From positions 1-17,810 of the forward strand of contig CAIOZP010000208.1 of assembly GCA_903862805.1 (NCBI GenBank): 17,810 bases of DNA, given 5' to 3'. The stretch is from an uncultured Fibrobacterota bacterium. GTDB lineage: Bacteria; Fibrobacterota; Chitinivibrionia; Chitinivibrionales; CAIOZP01. The notes beneath the pieces were generated by a model. That model saw only the letters and a list, made by a program, of their open reading frames with translations. It had not been told where the DNA came from and searched no databases. Positions 7,530-15,235 of this stretch are shown piece by piece (position 1 is the stretch's first letter; every line of letters starts with the position of its first letter). The position numbers and the translations under genes were made by a program.

Positions 7530-7988
7530 TAAGTAACTCCCTCGTTCCTTTGTTGAAATTCAAACAATCTTCCAAATTAATGATCCAAGCATATTTACAA
7601 CAAATCGCCTATGACATTTAATATGGAAGCGAATCCTTGCACTACATAAAAATAATATATGCGTATTCTTAAATTTTGCGCTGACTATTTTAAAGAACTT
7701 TGGCAAATCCGTTAAGTATAGAACATCTGTATCATTTTTCGCAGTTAAGTATAAAAAAGCAATATTGTATTCTCATATTTTTCATGTACCCTGTTCCCAC
7801 TCGTGTCGCAATTTTCCTTTCGCATACAAAAAAATGCGTCAGGCCGCGACTTTTTCGCTCGGTCACGCATGTAAACCAAATAAATAGAGCTGCCCTTGTG
7901 ACAAATGTCTGGTTTTATTTTGTTGGCCAGAGTAATATCCGGATGACTGTCGAATAGAAACCATCTTTGTTGGAAAGATCTGTCAGGT
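7530..7988. promoter_or_regulatory. 459-bp divergent intergenic region between protease and response regulator
   Basis: No convincing gene: an 85-codon plus frame at 7700-7957 lacks a ribosome binding site and protein-like composition. The region is strongly AT-rich and must hold the promoters of both flanking genes, but I cannot pick hexamers with confidence. Two structures stand out. A 10-bp direct repeat GTTAAGTATA occurs at 7711-7720 and 7744-7753. A cluster of complementary 5-6-bp segments lies in a GC-richer patch at 7805-7870. Both are described as findings. Confidence 0.5.
7711..7753. repeat. 10-bp direct repeat GTTAAGTATA, two copies
   Basis: Identical copies lie at 7711-7720 and 7744-7753, with starts 33 bases apart, or about three helical turns. 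Direct repeats on one face of the helix are typical sites for AraC-type HTH proteins, and the adjacent gene encodes one. The repeat is seen directly; its function is inferred. Confidence 0.4.
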
Positions 7989-8756
7989 ATGGAGCCACGC
8001 ATAATAATAATCGATGACGAGATCAGAACCCTTGCTGCCATCGAAACAGAACTCATGCTTTGTGGTTTAGATACGGTCAAAACATTCGCTTCTTTCGATG
8101 AAGCGCGTGGTGATTTACTCGATGGAATTGGCGAGCTTGTCCTTCTCGACATAAATCTTCCCGGTACCGATGGCATTTCCGGGTTGAAGGAGATCGTGGC
8201 CGCCAGACCCGAACTGCCAATAATAATGATCACCGGCAATAATGATCTTCGTATGGCTGTTGACTGCATGAAGATCGGAGCAGTTGACTACCTGGTGAAG
8301 CCACTTAACTTGCCAGAGCTCCTTGAGGCGATTCAGGGATTGTTAGATCAGAATGGCAAATGCACTGACACAACCAAATCTGACAAAACATCGCTCTACT
8401 ATCCCAAAGAAGGTGCCTCCTTGCTTTTGGAAATCAAACGGCTTCTGTTTGAAGAAAAATTATTCAGAGATCCCGAACTTACCTCTGATTCTTTTTCAAA
8501 GATGATAGGTTCCAACAGGTCTTATCTTTCACGGATAATTGCCTTACACTATAAAACATCATTCAGAAATCTTTTGAACACGCTCCGTGTGGACGAGTTT
8601 AAGCGTCTCGCAGCGATGGAATCAAACAGGATTTATACTATTGAGGCAATTGCAATAGATGCCGGTTTTTCGGGTCGGGGAACTTTTACTGAAGTCTTCA
8701 AACGAACAACCGGAATCCTTCCTGCCGAGTGGATGAAGAGTTGGAATTCCAAATAA
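7989..8756 (+). CDS. response regulator: receiver domain + AraC-type HTH
   Basis: 255-residue two-component transcription factor. The receiver domain (about 3-120) has the acidic pair D9-D10, phospho-acceptor Asp54 (LLDINLPGTDG), Thr82 (MITGNN) and Lys104 (YLVKPL), so all phosphorylation residues are present. A linker of about 30 residues leads to an AraC/XylS DNA-binding domain (about 150-252): a first HTH around SFSKMIGSNRSYLSRII and a second around TIEAIAIDAGFSGRGTF, ending in FKRTTGILPAEW. The start ATG has GGAAAG eleven bases upstream, a weak site. No histidine kinase gene is in the window, so its partner is elsewhere. The gene is divergent from the protease, which suggests but does not prove that it controls that gene or itself. 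Confidence 0.93.
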   Translation: MEPRIIIIDDEIRTLAAIETELMLCGLDTVKTFASFDEARGDLLDGIGELVLLDINLPGTDGISGLKEIVAARPELPIIMITGNNDLRMAVDCMKIGAVDYLVKPLNLPELLEAIQGLLDQNGKCTDTTKSDKTSLYYPKEGASLLLEIKRLLFEEKLFRDPELTSDSFSKMIGSNRSYLSRIIALHYKTSFRNLLNTLRVDEFKRLAAMESNRIYTIEAIAIDAGFSGRGTFTEVFKRTTGILPAEWMKSWNSK

Positions 8757-8776
8757 ACTTGTCCTTTCAGATATTT

Positions 8777-8802
8777 GATGAATTTTCATCTTCATTTTTT
8801 TT
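8777..8802 (+). terminator. possible weak intrinsic terminator after the response regulator
   Basis: A short stem, GATGA / TCATC around ATTT (8777-8790), is followed four bases later by eight consecutive T residues (8795-8802), 20 bases after the stop. The stem is AT-rich and weak, so termination may be partial. Confidence 0.4.
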
Positions 8803-8901
8803 GTCCTGTTTTGTGAAAACGAACATACACATGCGGTTTGTGCGTACAAATGATCTGTTCAGCAAGTCACTCCAGAACGCGCACGCATCTGAAAATCATA
8901 G

Positions 8902-8930
8902 TTGAACAGCTCAATACCCGGAATTATATT
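8902..8930 (+). promoter_or_regulatory. sigma-70-like promoter for the barrel/Ig-lipoprotein pair
   Basis: TTGAAC (8902-8907), a 17-base spacer and TATATT (8925-8930) match the housekeeping consensus well. Transcription would start near 8937, giving a leader of about 42 bases before the ATG at 8979. Of the promoters proposed here this is the best-looking one. Confidence 0.6.
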
Positions 8931-8978
8931 CAAATACGTAGCATCTTGTTTTATACATCTTCTCTTCAAAGGAGCCTT

Positions 8979-9554
8979 ATGCGTCAAATCTTCTCCAATG
9001 CACTTTGTTTGGTTGCGGTTGCCGCGTGTGCAACCTTAGCCGCTGATCCGCCAATTAATCTCAAAGGTAAATTCGGCATAGGCTATGACGAAGGAATCGC
9101 ACTTTCGTATCACTTTTCGGATCGAACATCTATCATGCTTGCAGGCGGCTATACCGTAACCGGCGCAGATACGGTCAATCGTCAGCCGCTTGGCAGGGCA
9201 AATGCAAAGCTCTGCTTGTCATCTTCCTTCGTTAGATTCGGTCCGGTCGAGCTAAACGGCTTCATCGATGTCCAGGGCGGACTTGTACAGGAAGAACTTG
9301 GTCCGATCAATGGCAGTGCGTCTTATACACGGGTGAATATCTGGGGCGGCCGTGCGCGTCTCGGCCTTTCGCCGGAATTGTTCTTTGGAGAGCACTTCTC
9401 GTTGAGCTACCGGTTTGGTGGAGCGTTGTTCTACAACGGAACCAAATACAAGCTCAATTCAAACAAATCAAGCACCGAGGCCACGAAATCCGATTACCTT
9501 TCGGGCGGAGTCTTCGGCGATCCACTTAACCTTGGTTTCCACATCTATTTCTAA
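8979..9554 (+). CDS. small outer-membrane beta-barrel protein
   Basis: 191-residue exported protein. The signal peptide MRQIFSNALCLVAVAACATLAA probably ends at an A-x-A site near residue 22. The rest is made of alternating hydrophobic/polar strands rich in G, Y and F (GIGYDEGIALSYHF, SIMLAGGYTV, FSLSYRFGGALFYNG) and ends NLGFHIYF. A terminal phenylalanine preceded by alternating hydrophobics is the usual outer-membrane assembly signal, so an eight-strand-type barrel is likely. I chose ATG at 8979 because it has AAAGGAG just upstream and opens directly into the signal peptide; the open frame extends back to 8838, but those residues look non-coding and overlap the promoter. The gene is followed after 77 bp by the Ig lipoprotein, probably in one transcript. 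Function unknown. Confidence 0.8.
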   Translation: MRQIFSNALCLVAVAACATLAADPPINLKGKFGIGYDEGIALSYHFSDRTSIMLAGGYTVTGADTVNRQPLGRANAKLCLSSSFVRFGPVELNGFIDVQGGLVQEELGPINGSASYTRVNIWGGRARLGLSPELFFGEHFSLSYRFGGALFYNGTKYKLNSNKSSTEATKSDYLSGGVFGDPLNLGFHIYF

Positions 9555-9631
9555 GATTTGAATTTTCTATCTATCCATAATTTCCAATTCCGGCTCAATG
9601 AGCAGGAACAGTTCATCAAAGGAGTCTCTTA

Positions 9632-12600
9632 ATGATTAAGCATCTGGCAAAACGTGCAATGCTTCTGGCCGGTTCGGCCGTTGCGGTTGCGGGCATTCTG
9701 CTTTCGACATGTACCAAGAACAATCCGGTGACCGCCCATCCGGTGACACTCACTCTTGACGTTCAGGACGGAGTTACCGGCGCAAAGCTCACCGGAGCTC
9801 TTGTCACTTATGTGAACACCGACGGCAAAACAGTTCTCGATACCACCGACAAATATGGACGTCTGTGCATTATCGACCTCGCAGCCGGAACGCAGAGCAT
9901 TCAGATTTCAAACACATCCAAATACACAGAGCGCACGCTGCTCCTCGGTGCCCACACCGAAAGCACAGACGCGAGCGCAATGTTCTTCGACACGGCGGCG
10001 GTGATCAATCTCTATCCCCGCAGCGGTTCGATCAACGGAACAATCGCGACTCAGCTCAACAGCAAGTCGCCAAGAATCGCGGCAAAAGGAGTGACCGTTT
10101 CATTCCTCTATGACAGCTGTGCGGATATGCTTTCTTCGACATCACAAATAGATACTGTTTCGACCGACAGCCTCGGCAACTTCATCCTCGACAGCCTGCC
10201 GGTAGTTCCGTCGGCACTCGGACGCGCAAGGATCCAGTTTGCAGCAACAAATGTTGTATTGAAAAAAATTCCAATTAAAATTGTCAAGACTGATACTACT
10301 TTCGATACTGTTTTCGTGGCCTACCAACCCGACACCGCCGCCATTACAATGCCGGTGATCGTTGCGGGCAAAGCCGTTCCGATGGGCGTTATCGTTTACA
10401 GCCCGACAAATGCAAGCGCATTCAAGCTTGCCAACGAAATCCTTCCGCAGTACGGTCCGTTCGACACAATTTCTCTGCTCTTTTCGGATACACTCGACAC
10501 TGCCACAACAACCGCCTATTTCAGCGACACAGCCAACCTGAGCACAAAGCTTCCGGCAACGGTCATTGTTAATGGCACAACGCTCAAGATCGTTCCGATG
10601 GCCGCACTTCTAAAGAGCCACACGTACTCTGTTACTGTTTCGGCCTGTGGTATCAGAGGCGGAACAGTTGACTACACCAGCACATTCGTTTCAACAAGCC
10701 TCACAAACAACAAGACAAACATGGTCGATGCCTTCGGAAATCCGCGCCGCGACTTTGGTCTTTACGACACAATGTGGGTTGCTTTTCAGGAGAATTTAGA
10801 CACGAGCGTAAACTCGGTCATCTGGGGAACACCGGCTGCTGTGACTCATGTGGTCAACAACACCAACGCAGTCATCTGGATCAGTGGTGATACGCTATTC
10901 ATGAAGCCGGATGTCGGTCAGGGATGGACTTACAACGACACATTCGGTTTCAATGCCATTGTCAAAACGGCATCCGGAAGAATTGTCTCGACCGGTGATC
11001 TCACGGCGTCCGTCAACAACAACCGCCTGACACTAAAGGCCATCAACAACCGTGACAGTGCCGCTGTGACCGGCCAAGAACCGCCTCTGCGTCCGTTCAC
11101 GGTAACCGGCGACAGCCTGCAGATCAAGTTCTCCGAGCCAATCAACACAGATCCTACGGCTGCCGTACCGTTCCGTGTTTCCGGTATAAGTTCTCAGTAC
11201 ACTGTGACATGGAACACCGATAAAACTCTTGCAACAATCAAGACCTCCGATACCCTTACAATGGCAGACTATGACGGCAGCAGCCAGATCGCGGCCGCCA
11301 GTGTGAAGTTCGATTTCACAACCGTTTCCGGATTCGAGTTCCACGGGTTTAACGGTGCGACAACGATTCCGATCGCCACCGAAAACGGTCTTACCGTCCT
11401 TGGAACCAATCTCCTTGGTGCGCACAACAACATTCTCGCAGTAACTCCGGCCGAAACTCCGACCGACACCTTCCACGTTGACGACAGCATCACGCTGACC
11501 TTCAACCGTGCTATCGATACGGCGCTGATCAAGTCGTACGATCTCGCCAACCAGAATCCTTTTGTCTATCTCCTCCAAGATGGCAATACGCAGAAGATTC
11601 CGGTTGTCCTCAAGTTCCCCAATGGTGGAACGTCGATCACAATCAAACCTGTTGATACACTGACCGGTGGACAGACCTACAATGTCTATCTGAGCGGCGT
11701 TCCCGGCAAAGGCATCCGTTTCGCCGGTGCCAACTCCGGATCGGCAAGCATGGGCAGTTACACCGGTAAAGCCGCTGGCAACGCGCTTTTGTCAACATCG
11801 TTTACAGTTGTCAGCAATGTTGCGGTCATAACCAAAATGAAAACCGGAAAAATTGCGAACACACTCGGCGGTTCGACTGCAGCAATGGGTGTAACAGGTT
11901 ACACCTATATGACGGCCAATCAGCTTACATTCCGAATCCGTGAATCTGCGTGGAATGCGAAACATGCCGACTCTGTTTCCGGATATCAGGTACAGCTCCA
12001 GCGCATGACAAAAGACGGCACGCTCAGCGGCTGGTACGACGCAGGAAATGTTCCGACCCAGACATGGTCTATTTTCTCGCCTGCAACCGACACGCTGAAC
12101 TACGAGAATCTTACGGTGACTTCAGATCTTGTCGCCCTGCTTGCCACGCCTTCACACGGCGGCGGTTACAACAACGGCGCCGATCTATTCAACGATTCGA
12201 GCGTCATCCAGCTTCGCGTAAGACCCTACGTCGCTGATGCCGATCCTGCAAAGGGCCGCGTTGGTGCATGGTCAACAGTGATTTCCTACGCCGACAAAGT
12301 CGCTCCGTGCGATCAGAGCTATTCCCTCAGTCTGACAAGCGCGGCAAATGGCGGTGTGTCTGTCTCAAAGTCATTCAATCTCAACAATTCCTTCGGAGTA
12401 ATTCCCGACTCCAGCGGAACAATAACAATGACCTTCCCCGAAGATATGGACATCACGGCAGGTGCACCGTCGGTGGAGTTCTTCTACGGATCATTCGACA
12501 GCAGCCGCACGCCGTTGGCACTTCCGACGAAGAAGATCACAACCTTCGGTGGGCATTGGACAAACGCCAGAACCTATCAGCTCAGCGTTGCGGTTCCGGT

Positions 12601-12832
12601 TTATGATTACACCGACAGCAAAAACGTTTTCACGTATTCAGGTGCATACTGGAACGTGAATGTCGCAGGCTGTAAAGATATGAGCGGTGTTACAATTGCA
12701 GCATATGGCGATGTCGGTCCGGATGCCTCTTCGGCGCTTCCGACAAATTCCATGACACCCGCTGATCTTTCTGTAGCTCAGGGAAGTATCACAGCCGGAT
12801 CCAGCTGTATCTTCTCTTCCTTCAGTCAGTAA
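9632..12832 (+). CDS. large multi-Ig-like surface lipoprotein
   Basis: 1066-residue exported protein. A basic N-terminus and hydrophobic segment end in LLSTC (Cys27), a likely lipobox although Thr at -1 is unusual. Two carboxypeptidase-regulatory-like beta domains follow (about 36-105 and 130-205). SbsA-type Ig-like repeats then occur at about 275-355, 375-455, 490-565 and 600-700, recognisable by phrases such as SLLFSDTLDT, LQIKFSEPIN and ITLTFNRAID, with a fibronectin-III-like stretch (about 765-890) and a last Ig-like unit (about 925-1030). These folds are structural or adhesive and carry no visible catalytic motif. The protein is rich in T, S, N and D, as is common for extracellular proteins. 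AAAGGAG lies nine bases before the ATG. It is preceded by the barrel protein and closed by an intrinsic terminator. The role may be surface display or substrate attachment. Confidence 0.85.
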   Translation: MIKHLAKRAMLLAGSAVAVAGILLSTCTKNNPVTAHPVTLTLDVQDGVTGAKLTGALVTYVNTDGKTVLDTTDKYGRLCIIDLAAGTQSIQISNTSKYTERTLLLGAHTESTDASAMFFDTAAVINLYPRSGSINGTIATQLNSKSPRIAAKGVTVSFLYDSCADMLSSTSQIDTVSTDSLGNFILDSLPVVPSALGRARIQFAATNVVLKKIPIKIVKTDTTFDTVFVAYQPDTAAITMPVIVAGKAVPMGVIVYSPTNASAFKLANEILPQYGPFDTISLLFSDTLDTATTTAYFSDTANLSTKLPATVIVNGTTLKIVPMAALLKSHTYSVTVSACGIRGGTVDYTSTFVSTSLTNNKTNMVDAFGNPRRDFGLYDTMWVAFQENLDTSVNSVIWGTPAAVTHVVNNTNAVIWISGDTLFMKPDVGQGWTYNDTFGFNAIVKTASGRIVSTGDLTASVNNNRLTLKAINNRDSAAVTGQEPPLRPFTVTGDSLQIKFSEPINTDPTAAVPFRVSGISSQYTVTWNTDKTLATIKTSDTLTMADYDGSSQIAAASVKFDFTTVSGFEFHGFNGATTIPIATENGLTVLGTNLLGAHNNILAVTPAETPTDTFHVDDSITLTFNRAIDTALIKSYDLANQNPFVYLLQDGNTQKIPVVLKFPNGGTSITIKPVDTLTGGQTYNVYLSGVPGKGIRFAGANSGSASMGSYTGKAAGNALLSTSFTVVSNVAVITKMKTGKIANTLGGSTAAMGVTGYTYMTANQLTFRIRESAWNAKHADSVSGYQVQLQRMTKDGTLSGWYDAGNVPTQTWSIFSPATDTLNYENLTVTSDLVALLATPSHGGGYNNGADLFNDSSVIQLRVRPYVADADPAKGRVGAWSTVISYADKVAPCDQSYSLSLTSAANGGVSVSKSFNLNNSFGVIPDSSGTITMTFPEDMDITAGAPSVEFFYGSFDSSRTPLALPTKKITTFGGHWTNARTYQLSVAVPVYDYTDSKNVFTYSGAYWNVNVAGCKDMSGVTIAAYGDVGPDASSALPTNSMTPADLSVAQGSITAGSSCIFSSFSQ

Positions 12833-12854
12833 TTTTCAGTTTCAGGTTTTGATG

Positions 12855-12886
12855 AAGGGCTGTCTCAATACGAGGCAGCCCTTTTT
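12855..12886 (+). terminator. intrinsic terminator of the Ig-lipoprotein gene
   Basis: AAGGGCTGTCTC (12855-12866), loop AATAC and GAGGCAGCCCTT (12872-12883) form a 12-bp stem with one G-T pair, running into TTTTT (12882-12886). It lies 22 bases past the stop codon: a canonical Rho-independent terminator. Confidence 0.92.
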
Positions 12887-12919
12887 ACAATGCATCGGTG
12901 CTGTGTGTGCCGTGCCGAC

Positions 12920-12969
12920 AATTGGAGGATCAATCATTATTTCTGCTTTAGCAGACGGTCCCTCCAATT
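12920..12969. repeat. nested inverted repeat in the convergent intergenic region
   Basis: A 9-bp outer arm, AATTGGAGG (12920-12928), pairs perfectly with CCTCCAATT (12961-12969). Inside it a second hairpin, TCTGC-TTTA-GCAGA (12942-12955), can form. No T-tract follows, so it is not a typical terminator. It could be a structured RNA, a leader element for the small ORF at 13015, or a remnant of a small mobile repeat. Confidence 0.5.
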
Positions 12970-13014
12970 AATTTCCTAAAATGGCATTCATAATCCTCTT
13001 AAAAGGAGATTAAC

Positions 13015-13068
13015 ATGCCAAACACAAAAAACCATCAGGCCGAGTGCTTCCTGCCCGCAGCCGGTTAG
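13015..13068 (+). CDS. possible 17-residue small protein or leader peptide
   Basis: A 17-codon ORF, MPNTKNHQAECFLPAAG, starts at an ATG seven bases after a near-perfect AAAAGGAG ribosome binding site and stops at TAG, 11 bases before the convergent acyl-CoA synthetase stop. It has no signal peptide or TM helix and one cysteine. The strong site is the only positive evidence. As an alternative, on the minus strand this segment is GC-rich and followed by TTTTTT (about 13024-13029), so it may instead be a poor terminator region for the operon to the right. Confidence 0.3.
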   Translation: MPNTKNHQAECFLPAAG

Positions 13069-13078
13069 CAATCGAGCA

Positions 13079-15010
13079 TTAAGACAGATAATTCTGTAGC
13101 AGAAATTTTCTGACGCTTGTCAATTCAATCAAAACACGGAGATTATGTTCCACATCGACAGCGGTTCCTTCATCGGAATAGATTTTTTCGATGACATCGG
13201 CATAGTGATTTGTAATGACATGACGAACCATTTTCATGGTGGAATTTTGCATACGGTTCTGTTCGGTAAATGGCTCAGGCGCAATGCGGAAAGTTGACGG
13301 AATCCACTTGTCGGGAAAGCGTCCGGCGTATTCAGAGGAGTTTTTGAAACGGTAGAATTCGTCACGAACCTTTGCGACAAGCTCGCGCGTGTCAAGCGAG
13401 CCTGAGATCCGTCGAAGTTCTGTCGGGTCAAGTGTGATTATTGCCGAAGTGAATTTGCAGTGATCGTTGTAAACCATTACCTGCGAGATCAACTGTGACG
13501 AAGACGCGATTGCTTCTTCAATTTCTTCGGGGGAATATTTTTCGCCGTCGTGGGAAATCAGTAGTGCTTTTTCTCGACCACAAACGACGAGAAAACCATC
13601 GCTATCGAAATATCCGAGATCGCCGGTGAACAGTTCTCCGTTTCGCAAAACGGCATCGCTTGCTTCGGGATTTCTGAAATATCCCTTCATCACATTAGGG
13701 CCGGAAATCACGATTTCGCCTTTAACTCCGCGCGGCATTTCACGACCGTCGCTGTCAACAAAACGGCATTTGATCGAAGGCAAAACTTTGCCCGAAGATC
13801 CGATGACATATGCGCCCTTTTTATTGGTCGATATTACCGGTGTTGCTTCAGTCAAACCGTAGCCCTGATAAATCGGTACGCCGATTCCGCGGAAGAATTT
13901 CTGCTGACGGACATCGAGCAGCGCACCACCGCCAACGCAAAATCGAAGTTTGCTGCCAAAAATCGAACGGACTTTTCTCATTACAATTAAGTCTGCGAAA
14001 ATTGCCACTACTAATGGAATGATCAACTTGACAAAAGGAGACCGGTGAAAACCATCAGGAGCGATTTTATCGCGGGCAGAAATTCCGGCGTTGAACAGAC
14101 GTTCGGCGATGCCGCCGCGGTCTCGGATTCCTTCAGAAATCTTAGCCATAAAATTGCCGGAAAGCGCCGGAACCGTCAGCATAAAATCCGGCCGGACTTC
14201 CTTCAGGTTTATGGGAATATTTTTGAGCGCATTGCGTGATCCACCGCGAGAATCGACGAAAAAAACGGATAGCCCACGAATCAGCGAAGCGAACAAAACA
14301 ATTGTATGGGCGAAGGAATGATCGAGTGGAAGAATCACCAGCTGTCGGCTGAATTTTTTTATATTGAAATAGCCGATGGAGTCGCTGCTATTTGCCACAT
14401 AATTGCGGTGAGTCAGCATTATTCCTTTTGGATTTCCGCTCGTGCCAGATGTGTATGAAATGGTTGCGGTGTAGTTCGGCTTGATCGCAGCGATCCGGGC
14501 GTCGATAGTTTCGCGATTCGCCTCAAGAACCTCGCGGCCGTATTTGTAAACGGTTGAAACTGGAATAATTTTTATTGCTTCGTCTGTCGCATCGCTGTCG
14601 AGACAGATTACTTTGAAATTTTTCGCAACGATCTTATCGGCAATTGGCTGAAATAGCGGCAAAGTGTTTTTGGAAAGGAAAATCGCTTTGGCACCGGAGT
14701 GTTCAAGGCGAAACAGAACTTCATCAGACAAAAGTTTTATGGAGAGCGGAACCGCTACCGCGCCTGTCATCAGCATTCCGAATTCGGCTATTACCCAGTC
14801 GCTGCGGCCTTCAGATAAAATTGCTATCCGGTCGCCACGCTCGATTCCATTTGCGGCAAGCCATGCGGCAATGTCCAAAGCCTTGGTTCTTGTCTGCAAA
14901 AAAGAAAGGGTGGAGTAGTGCTCGCCGGTTTTCTCGCCGAGATATGGACGGTTCGCAAAACGAATTGCCGCTTTGTCAAGCAGACTGATTACCGAAACTG
15001 GATAGTCCAT
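13079..15010 (-). CDS. long-chain acyl-CoA synthetase-like AMP-forming ligase
   Basis: 643-residue member of the adenylate-forming superfamily, probably activating a fatty acid to acyl-AMP and then acyl-CoA at the membrane. Motifs: P-loop YTSGTSGNPKG (186-196), YGLTEATP (384-391), TGDLGYFD (462-469), hinge and beta loop GREKALLISHDGEKYSPEE (478-496), and the C-terminal lysine in STMKMVRH (Lys593). The insert at about 325-352, a hydrophobic stretch then KVRSIFGSKLRFCVGGGA, matches the FadD15/long-chain subgroup better than acetyl-CoA synthetases. The length is within the long-chain range. It starts seven bases after the small TM gene and is last in the xseB-ispA operon. Transfer of the acyl group to a carrier other than CoA cannot be excluded. 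Confidence 0.88.
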   Translation of the reverse strand: MDYPVSVISLLDKAAIRFANRPYLGEKTGEHYSTLSFLQTRTKALDIAAWLAANGIERGDRIAILSEGRSDWVIAEFGMLMTGAVAVPLSIKLLSDEVLFRLEHSGAKAIFLSKNTLPLFQPIADKIVAKNFKVICLDSDATDEAIKIIPVSTVYKYGREVLEANRETIDARIAAIKPNYTATISYTSGTSGNPKGIMLTHRNYVANSSDSIGYFNIKKFSRQLVILPLDHSFAHTIVLFASLIRGLSVFFVDSRGGSRNALKNIPINLKEVRPDFMLTVPALSGNFMAKISEGIRDRGGIAERLFNAGISARDKIAPDGFHRSPFVKLIIPLVVAIFADLIVMRKVRSIFGSKLRFCVGGGALLDVRQQKFFRGIGVPIYQGYGLTEATPVISTNKKGAYVIGSSGKVLPSIKCRFVDSDGREMPRGVKGEIVISGPNVMKGYFRNPEASDAVLRNGELFTGDLGYFDSDGFLVVCGREKALLISHDGEKYSPEEIEEAIASSSQLISQVMVYNDHCKFTSAIITLDPTELRRISGSLDTRELVAKVRDEFYRFKNSSEYAGRFPDKWIPSTFRIAPEPFTEQNRMQNSTMKMVRHVITNHYADVIEKIYSDEGTAVDVEHNLRVLIELTSVRKFLLQNYLS

Positions 15011-15017
15011 TAGGTCT

Positions 15018-15233
15018 TCAGTTGTTTACGACAAGTCCGATTGAAAACGCTGTGCAGAACGCGAGCCATGCCCAGAGCAGAATTGCATTGAGCGCACGTT
15101 CACCAAAAGACTGCTGGTCGGCGTCTTTTACTTCAGGATTGGCGCGGCTTATCACGTTGAGGTAAACCGAACGCGCCGTCCAGATGAAGAGCGTTACGCC
15201 GAGGATTTTCGCAATGATCGCCATCATATCCAT
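15018..15233 (-). CDS. small two-TM membrane protein, unknown function
   Basis: 71 residues. The first hydrophobic helix spans about 4-26 (IIAKILGVTLFIWTARSVYL), followed by a polar, acidic middle segment (NPEVKDADQQSFGER) and a second helix at about 46-68 (ALNAILLWAWLAFCTAFSIGLVV). I do not recognise the family. The start ATG at 15233 overlaps no neighbour; GGAGAG lies five bases upstream, although ATGs at codons 3 and 4 are possible starts. It sits between the DUF6941-like gene (2 bp away) and the acyl-CoA synthetase (7 bp away), clearly in the same operon. A membrane partner for the ligase is possible but only inferred. Confidence 0.75.
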   Translation of the reverse strand: MDMMAIIAKILGVTLFIWTARSVYLNVISRANPEVKDADQQSFGERALNAILLWAWLAFCTAFSIGLVVNN

Positions 15234-15235
15234 AT

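Noticed and set aside
7700..7957. 85-codon plus-strand frame in the divergent intergenic region
   Set aside because: No ribosome binding site, composition unlike a protein, and it covers the repeats and hairpins.
8838..8978. 47-codon upstream extension of the barrel protein
   Set aside because: Overlaps the promoter, has no signal peptide at its own start, and the ATG at 8979 has a strong ribosome binding site and signal peptide.
11033..11578. 181-codon minus-strand open frame inside the Ig lipoprotein
   Set aside because: Antisense to well-supported Ig-like repeats; no ribosome binding site or recognisable domain.
12935..12972. Possible leader peptide starting at ATT after GGAGG
   Set aside because: ATT starts are very rare, and the twelve-codon frame is better explained by the inverted repeat.
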